From positions 1 through 53,800 of IMG/VR virus record IMGVR_UViG_3300031963_000202: a DNA stretch of 53,800 bases. One strand, given 5' to 3'. Positions 49,391 to 53,800 of the stretch are shown piece by piece (position 1 is the first letter of the stretch; every line of letters begins with the position of its first letter). Both the position numbers and the translations under genes were made by a program. The notes beneath the pieces were generated by a model. The model had not been told where the DNA came from. It saw only the letters and a list, made by a program, of their open reading frames with translations, and did no database searches. The stretch comes from a virus.

Positions 49391-49811
49391 GTAAGTTCTC
49401 CTTTGTAATAGGCCAATGATAGGGCATAGTTTCATCTACTGTGGGAAAGTGTATCCTATAGTGTTCAGGTAACTTTCGCACTAGGTTTGCTTGGTGCGAT
49501 ATATGTATCCGCTCGTCGCCTAGCCACGCTGGCATGTCGGGCGCGGGTTTGTGCTGGAAGTGGGTAATAAGGTTATCGTTATACCCACGACGTATCCACT
49601 CTAGGCATATCTCTCTCCCGTAGGACTTGAGTGCGTCGAGGTTATCTCTCCACATGAGAACGGCAGGGTGGTTATGCCATGCGTTGCTCTGTTGAGTTCC
49701 GTCTAACACTCTTACTATTTGATAAGCCTCGACTCTCTGCTTGCCTAGTCGTCGGTAATCTAATACGAGTGCAGTTTCTTTGAAGTCTGCATAGGGCAGG
49801 AAGGTTTGCAC
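49383..49811 (-). CDS. MSMEG_6728-like protein (pyrimidine-dimer glycosylase-related)
   Basis: 142 residues from GTG at 49811. MQTFLPYADFKETALVLDYR, RLGKQRVEAYQIVRVLDG, AWHNHPAVLMWRDNLDALKS and YGREICLEWIRRGY are the conserved blocks of the MSMEG_6728 family, related to the T4 endonuclease V-type fold, often found in actinobacteria and phages. It may act on damaged DNA or be a nuclease; activity was not tested here. It starts at the stop of the preceding gene (TAGTG). Confidence 0.8.
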   Translation of the reverse strand: MQTFLPYADFKETALVLDYRRLGKQRVEAYQIVRVLDGTQQSNAWHNHPAVLMWRDNLDALKSYGREICLEWIRRGYNDNLITHFQHKPAPDMPAWLGDERIHISHQANLVRKLPEHYRIHFPTVDETMPYHWPITKENLHG

Positions 49812-49921
49812 TAACTAACGCCGTCCATTTCAGATACGACTTTCTTTTCTATCTGTATGCCGTCCTTCTTACCACAACCGCAACTACCGCAACCGCAGGT
49901 AGGCTCTGTTGTTTCGTCCAT
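49811..49921 (-). CDS. 36-residue protein with CGCGSCGCG
   Basis: ATG at 49921 with GGAGAGAG upstream. The peptide begins MDETTEPTCGCGSCGCGKKD, so four Cys lie in nine residues, then continues as a charged helix (IQIEKKVVSEMDGVS). This looks like a metal-binding microprotein. It ends where the glycosylase-like gene starts. Function unknown. Confidence 0.6.
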   Translation of the reverse strand: MDETTEPTCGCGSCGCGKKDGIQIEKKVVSEMDGVS

Positions 49922-49930
49922 AACTCTCTC

Positions 49931-50077
49931 CTAAACTTGGGCAGGGTTCCCTGCTGGTGGCACGCACATCACGCAGAATCCTAGACCTATCTCGCTGGCT
50001 TCGTCAAGGGCACTCTCGTCGATAGGGGCGATTACCTCTCCGTTATCGTATTCAATAAAACACTTGGCACACTTCAT
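49931..50077 (-). CDS. 48-residue zinc-finger-like protein
   Basis: ATG at 50077 with AGGAGAGA upstream. MKCAKCFIEYDNGEVIAPID and GLGFCVMCVPPAG give two Cys pairs. It is a short zinc ribbon. Function unknown. Confidence 0.65.
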   Translation of the reverse strand: MKCAKCFIEYDNGEVIAPIDESALDEASEIGLGFCVMCVPPAGNPAQV

Positions 50078-50086
50078 GGTTCTCTC

Positions 50087-50197
50087 CTATTTCTCTATTC
50101 CATATTTATCAAGGCACTCATCACACATTTTGCCTCTGCACCTACACACGATTTCTTCGCTGCGGGGTTCTTCAGGGTTGCTGTTGCTCGTCGTCAT
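50087..50197 (-). CDS. 36-residue Cys-containing protein
   Basis: ATG at 50197. The peptide reads MTTSNSNPEEPRSEEIV, then CRCRGKMCDECLDKYGIEK with four Cys. It overlaps the end of the next gene upstream by 26 bases. The ribosome site is a weak GAGAG. A credible tiny gene, function unknown. Confidence 0.5.
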   Translation of the reverse strand: MTTSNSNPEEPRSEEIVCRCRGKMCDECLDKYGIEK

Positions 50198-50609
50198 TTC
50201 TCTCTACTTCTGTATTTACTTCTGTATTTGTTTCTGTTTCTAACTTTAACTCTGTGCCATAACCTTGATATATAACTACGCCCTCAGCGTCCTTAATCGT
50301 GACGACTTCGCGCTCGCTGGTAATAAACTGGTGCAGGTGGTGGCTCTCCACGATAGTTTCAACGCTGGCGGTATTTGCGCCTTTGTATGAAGTTCCTTCG
50401 GGGAGTGTAATAATCGTATTAAAGTCGCCGTCGTTGGCGTATTCGATAGCCCTAATACAGGTATCGACCATGCTTACTGGGATAGGTGGATTATGGTTAC
50501 TCTGTAAGTGGAAGGCGATTAGTTTCCAATAATCGCTAGGTTCATCAAACACTTCGTCGTAACTCTCGCTAATAATCTCCGCGTCGTAGATTTCCTCATT
50601 GTTGTCCAT
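50172..50609 (-). CDS. Acidic protein, unknown
   Basis: 145 residues, Glu/Asp/Thr-rich (DNNEEIYDAEIISESYDEVF and the ending TETNTEVNTEVERNDDEQQ). The centre (FHLQSNHNPPIPVSMVDTCI) seems folded. No motif recognised. It overlaps the neighbouring tiny genes on both sides. Confidence 0.7.
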   Translation of the reverse strand: MDNNEEIYDAEIISESYDEVFDEPSDYWKLIAFHLQSNHNPPIPVSMVDTCIRAIEYANDGDFNTIITLPEGTSYKGANTASVETIVESHHLHQFITSEREVVTIKDAEGVVIYQGYGTELKLETETNTEVNTEVERNDDEQQQP

Positions 50610-50736
50610 TTAAGTCCTTATCTCTATGTTTAACTTTCCTAGTGTATCGCTTTTTATTGCGAATAGGAACGGAAGCATTACTCCGCCGTAGTTCTAATAT
50701 ACGGCGGAGTTGCTCTCTCGTCTTTGATAGTTTCAT
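50596..50736 (-). CDS. 46-residue very basic protein
   Basis: ATG at 50736. The peptide is MKLSKTREQLRRILELRRSN, then ASVPIRNKKRYTRKVKHRDK and ends DLNGQQ, with 17 Lys/Arg. The stop overlaps the next gene (14 bases). An 11-base inverted repeat lies inside it (50680-50710). Ribosome site poor. Could bind RNA or DNA, as inference. Confidence 0.45.
   Translation of the reverse strand: MKLSKTREQLRRILELRRSNASVPIRNKKRYTRKVKHRDKDLNGQQ
50680..50710 (-). repeat. 11-base perfect inverted repeat
   Basis: ACTCCGCCGTA (50680-50690) and TACGGCGGAGT (50700-50710) with a nine-base loop, inside the tiny basic gene. On the leftward message it makes a strong hairpin with no T-run after it. Confidence 0.7.
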
Positions 50737-50745
50737 AAGCCTATC

Positions 50746-51048
50746 TTACTCTGCGTAGCCGTTCTCTAAGTCACGCTCATCTAACTCGTCCATAAGTGGC
50801 GCTCTTAGACCTAAGGCTTCCATGCGTGGCTCGATACTGTCTATGGCTTCATCTATCTCACCACGCACTTCGTGGTAGTCAAGGTATTCCTCTACACGCT
50901 CGTCCTTGTGGCTTCGTATGAAGCATAGGTCAAGGCTTGCACCGATAGCGCTATCTAATAGTGCTATTGCGTCGGGGTCGCCATTTATATATTTAAGTGC
51001 GAGGTCGTTGTATTGTCCTGTCTTGGGTAGGAAGTTTGTGCTGGTCAT
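50746..51048 (-). CDS. Unknown acidic protein
   Basis: 100 residues. MTSTNFLPKTGQYNDLALKY and a helical, acidic C-terminus (RGEIDEAIDSIEPRMEALGL, then MDELDERDLENGYAE). One Cys. The start overlaps the stop of the next gene upstream (ATGA). Function not recognised. Confidence 0.7.
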   Translation of the reverse strand: MTSTNFLPKTGQYNDLALKYINGDPDAIALLDSAIGASLDLCFIRSHKDERVEEYLDYHEVRGEIDEAIDSIEPRMEALGLRAPLMDELDERDLENGYAE

Positions 51049-51200
51049 TTGCTGGTGTCCTCTAGGTAGAATAGATAGTCGGTGGCGGTATCTAGTAGGT
51101 TTATTAGATACTCGTTGGTTGAGTTGTGTGCTTCTACATGACCCTTCGCTTCTGCGAGTAGGGCGCGTAGCCGTTCTTTGTAGTCTAGTGCTTGTTCCAT
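51045..51200 (-). CDS. Small helical protein, unknown
   Basis: 51 residues from ATG at 51200, chosen for GAGGAACTA upstream. MEQALDYKERLRALLAEAKG and later YLINLLDTATDYLFYLEDTS suggest two helices. Function unknown. It overlaps the following gene by four bases. Confidence 0.65.
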   Translation of the reverse strand: MEQALDYKERLRALLAEAKGHVEAHNSTNEYLINLLDTATDYLFYLEDTSK

Positions 51201-51234
51201 ATTTAGTTCCTCTACTTCCGTATTTAAGTCGGTC

Positions 51235-51259
51235 GCCCTGCCCTTGTATCGGGCAGGGC
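51235..51259 (-). other. Intercistronic hairpin after the von Willebrand gene
   Basis: GCCCTGCCC (51235-51243) and GGGCAGGGC (51251-51259) form a perfect nine-base stem between the von Willebrand gene and the small genes. There is no T-run, so it could be a weak terminator, an RNA-stabilising or a processing hairpin. Confidence 0.6.
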
Positions 51260-51288
51260 TTCCGAACACTTGTTCGTAGGTTGTTCAG

Positions 51289-53160
51289 TTAGTGACGGGC
51301 ACTCATGGTCGCTTTGACGATATCTTTAGCGACTAGCACCATTTGATTAGGTTCCTCGACCTCGCGGAAGTGCTTAGCACCATGACGATAGCGCTCGCAA
51401 CGGTTCTCGTATTCCTCTCGGTCAAACTCGCCCCAACCCTTGAGGCTACCTAGATAGACTACCGAAGTCTGCACTCCGTCCTTAGTAAGGTCTGCAATAA
51501 CCTTATTATTTTCCTCGGACATATCCCACTCGCCGTCGGTCACGATAAATAGCATACGCACTCCACGCTTGCTATTCATTAGGTGGCGACGTGCTTCTAA
51601 TAGGGCTTTGTAAGGGTTAGTGCCACCGCTACTATTGACGTAGCGATACTCGGTTGGTTGAGCCTTATCAGTTGCAGAGTAGATAAGCCTACTATCGTGG
51701 TTAAACTTATAGACGGATACTCGACCGTTGATACGCTCGATACCGCGCTTGATTACCCACGCACTTTCCATAGTGCGTTGAATCTGCCACGACATACTGC
51801 CCGAAGTATCTACTAGGACTATCGCGTCGATATCATTGTTGGAGTTACCTTCACTCCAACGGTCAAACACTTTGTCCATATCGTTGATATCGGCTCTCAT
51901 GGCACGTCCTATATTTAAGCGACCCATAGGTTGCTCTAACTCCCACGCAGGGTCGTTATCGATACGGACACGCTCTAGGGCTACGCCGAAGGCTCGAGCG
52001 CTCGCAGATACCTGTGCAGATACCTGTTGGTTGGAGTAAGCGCCCTGCTTAATAGCACTACGACGTTCATTGTTATCGTTGATAGCCTTACGCACTTCCT
52101 TAGTAGTGCGTTGCACTTCGTCGTTCTTGCTAAGGTTATCTAGTCGTTCTTGGATATCTTTGCGTAGCACGTTGTCGTCGGCTTCGTCCTTGCCCTTGCT
52201 ACCGAAACTGGTGCTACTGCGGTCGTTATCGGTATTTGTGTCGGCAGGGTCGTCTAGTCGCTCGTTACCTGCGCCGTCGCCTGACTCGTTATTGGTAGCC
52301 TTATCTTGTTGGGCTTTCTGTTCTTTATCGCCCTTCATGCGACCCTTATCCTGCACTTCGCGGTCGGTATGACCGCCGTTACCGTTAGGGATAATAGGCT
52401 TACCATTAACTTCGTTGGTGTTCTCATGCCCGATAATATCGGCGAAGGCACGCAGTAAATCTAGCCCTCTGTTGAAGTCGCGTGGATAGACTAGGGTGCG
52501 ATACTCATGCACGATAGTCGCAATAGCAACGGCTAAATCTACGCCGAAGTCTTTAATAAACCTATCTGCAATTTCCTGTCGCAATTCTATATCTAAATAC
52601 TTACGACCCGTAAATAGTGGGAAGTAACTACCAAACTCGGCAGAGTCACCCTTGAGTAGATACTCTAGGCATGACGCTTCCATGAACGGTGCGACCGACG
52701 GATACTTTGCGATTAGTAAGCGTTCTATACGAGCGTCCTCTAGGACGTTGAAGGCTTTGCCTAACTGCTCGCGCTTAACTGTCTTACCAAACTCGCTACC
52801 GCCTCTAGGGGTATAAAGGATATGACCGACCTCATGGTAGTTGAATCCATTGAGGGAGATAATAGTCTTATCATCTATGTCCTCGATAAGGTGAGCATTG
52901 AATACGATATTCTTGCCGTCGTTATAGGCGGTCGTATCCATTTCTTTATTGTCCTCGACCCTGACCTCTACTGGCTCGGCGGTGAGGATACGGTCGGTGC
53001 GACCATAGACCGCACCGACGCTCTGTAACTTATTGATATGTTCCTCTAGGCGCTCGGCTTCGAGTTCCTTGTCGTATTCAATATCGTCACGCCAATTAGC
53101 CTCGCGTGTCTGTGCAATAAGCCTATCGAGTAGGTCGTCGTGTCCGTCGAAGCGACCCAT
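51289..53160 (-). CDS. CobT-like von Willebrand A protein with gluzincin-like signature
   Basis: 623 residues from ATG at 53160. Residues 100-150 contain FNYHEVGHILYTP (HEVGH at 109-113) and later AFNVLEDARIERLL with N138 and E141-D142, the HExxH ... NxxED spacing of gluzincin peptidases. A long charged, probably disordered part spans about 240-340. The von Willebrand domain starts near 445 with IVLVDTSGSMSWQI (MIDAS), NSSGGTNPYKALLE and FIVTDGEWDMS. It pairs with the ATPase gene upstream (CobS/MoxR type). It could be a metal chelatase subunit or a protease or chaperone; I cannot decide. Confidence 0.85.
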   Translation of the reverse strand: MGRFDGHDDLLDRLIAQTREANWRDDIEYDKELEAERLEEHINKLQSVGAVYGRTDRILTAEPVEVRVEDNKEMDTTAYNDGKNIVFNAHLIEDIDDKTIISLNGFNYHEVGHILYTPRGGSEFGKTVKREQLGKAFNVLEDARIERLLIAKYPSVAPFMEASCLEYLLKGDSAEFGSYFPLFTGRKYLDIELRQEIADRFIKDFGVDLAVAIATIVHEYRTLVYPRDFNRGLDLLRAFADIIGHENTNEVNGKPIIPNGNGGHTDREVQDKGRMKGDKEQKAQQDKATNNESGDGAGNERLDDPADTNTDNDRSSTSFGSKGKDEADDNVLRKDIQERLDNLSKNDEVQRTTKEVRKAINDNNERRSAIKQGAYSNQQVSAQVSASARAFGVALERVRIDNDPAWELEQPMGRLNIGRAMRADINDMDKVFDRWSEGNSNNDIDAIVLVDTSGSMSWQIQRTMESAWVIKRGIERINGRVSVYKFNHDSRLIYSATDKAQPTEYRYVNSSGGTNPYKALLEARRHLMNSKRGVRMLFIVTDGEWDMSEENNKVIADLTKDGVQTSVVYLGSLKGWGEFDREEYENRCERYRHGAKHFREVEEPNQMVLVAKDIVKATMSARH

Positions 53161-53161
53161 G

Positions 53162-53800
53162 TTAGTTATCGCCCTTGAGGATATCGACTAGCGTGTTAAA
53201 CGCCTTCTGTGTGTCGTTGAGGTCGGGGGTCGCAAACTCTGTTGCTACTTCCATGCCGTCAATTTGAGCGCCTACTTCTGTATTTAATAGGGCTTGTTCG
53301 GTATTTGAATTGCCGAAGGTAGCCTTATTAGTAAGTGTAGGTAGTCCGAAGTCACTAGCGATATTGTCGCGGTGCGTGGTGAGTAATAGTCTTACTGCAC
53401 TACGTTCCTCATCTCCCTCGAAGGAGTTGATATAGCAATAGGTGGCAAACTCCATACCGAGCGCCTTAGCGTTATCTGCGAAGGCTACTAGATTACGGGT
53501 AGAGATAGGGGTGGATATAGTGCCCTTATCAAACTCTGTGCGGAGTTGGTTCGCCATATCTAATAGGGCTTTGCTACCGAGTAACTTCTGTTCAATAGCA
53601 TTATCGTATGGGAATACTAGGCGCTCGGGGAATCGGTCGGCTAGTGCTTGGTTGAGTGGGCGTGTGCCTCGGTAGTCAGGGTTCATGTCTGCCACGATAA
53701 GTAGGTCAGGGTGAGCCTTGATAACCTCGCCACCATTTTCCATGAGTTGAATCTCACGACGGTAATCTAATAGGCTAAAGATAAAGGTGAGAAAACGCTC
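53162..53800 (-). CDS. MoxR/CobS-like AAA+ ATPase, C-terminal part (5' end outside window)
   Basis: The frame is open to the window edge; the visible part has about 212 residues. LDYRREIQLMENGGEVIKAH, then LIVADMNPDYRGTRPLNQAL and ADRFPERLVFPYDN is the sensor-1 to arginine-finger part of MoxR/CobS ATPases, and ISTRNLVAFADNAKALGMEF is in the lid domain. The Walker A and B parts lie outside. It stops one base before the von Willebrand gene, the usual ATPase-vWA pair. Confidence 0.85.
   Translation of the reverse strand, partial: ERFLTFIFSLLDYRREIQLMENGGEVIKAHPDLLIVADMNPDYRGTRPLNQALADRFPERLVFPYDNAIEQKLLGSKALLDMANQLRTEFDKGTISTPISTRNLVAFADNAKALGMEFATYCYINSFEGDEERSAVRLLLTTHRDNIASDFGLPTLTNKATFGNSNTEQALLNTEVGAQIDGMEVATEFATPDLNDTQKAFNTLVDILKGDN

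Noticed and set aside
1-53800. Integrase, repressor or attachment site for a temperate phage
   Set aside because: No recombinase of the tyrosine or serine type and no attL/attR-like repeats were seen in this window.

Overview
The window is part of the genome of a contractile-tailed (myovirus-type) double-stranded DNA bacteriophage. A tail sheath, tail tube, tape measure and full baseplate set lie on one strand, followed by a complete replication and recombination set. A WhiB-like iron-sulfur regulator (34125-34442) and several apparently leaderless genes (TANNNT, six bases, then ATG) point to an actinobacterial host. Base composition is moderate in GC by eye, so a lower-GC actinobacterium is possible (inference). 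I see no integrase or other lysogeny gene. Terminase, portal and a recognisable major capsid gene are also absent and may lie left of the window.

Layout. 1-4600 (+): end of a structural gene, small virion-type proteins, a glycosyltransferase, and a cluster of four tiny Lys/Cys-rich proteins. 4700-19776 (+): tail module in the usual order: connector and terminator, sheath, tube, tail assembly chaperone with a probable +1 frameshift extension, tape measure with a lytic domain, LysM proteins, hub, spike with a His-rich insert, gp25-like and gp6/J-like wedges, and a large tail-fibre-like protein. 19789-27733 (+): holin-like membrane protein, acidic protein, winged-helix protein, helicase loader, SWIM protein, DnaB-like helicase, DnaG-like primase, dNMP kinase, SNF2 helicase. 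27734-27959: tRNA-Asn, tRNA-Gly, tRNA-Gln. 28000-37322 (+): ribbon-helix-helix and MerR-like regulators, SSB-like protein, family A DNA polymerase, RecA-like recombinase, three recombination-type nucleases, WhiB, FmdB-type and other zinc-ribbon proteins. 37372-43359 (+): SpoVS-like protein, Hsp20, metallophosphoesterase and a run of unknown small proteins. 43463-48691 (+): nucleotidyltransferase, HAD-like protein, a protein resembling the TGT/DpdA fold, and a B12-dependent ribonucleotide reductase. A terminator at 48708-48744 marks a strand switch. 48842-53800 (-): tiny Cys-rich and acidic proteins, a DNA-glycosylase-like protein, and a MoxR/CobS-like ATPase (cut by the window edge) paired with a CobT-like von Willebrand A protein carrying a gluzincin-like signature.

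Most genes overlap by 1-17 bases (ATGA or TAATG junctions), so the window reads as a few long operons separated by strong hairpin terminators. The observations most worth following are the +1 frameshift in the tail chaperone, the leaderless promoter series, Shine-Dalgarno sequences set inside short hairpins (including one before Hsp20), the ATPase/von Willebrand/metallopeptidase pair, and the nucleotidyltransferase-HAD-TGT-like operon. All assignments come from reading the sequence and remembered family motifs; no database search was run.
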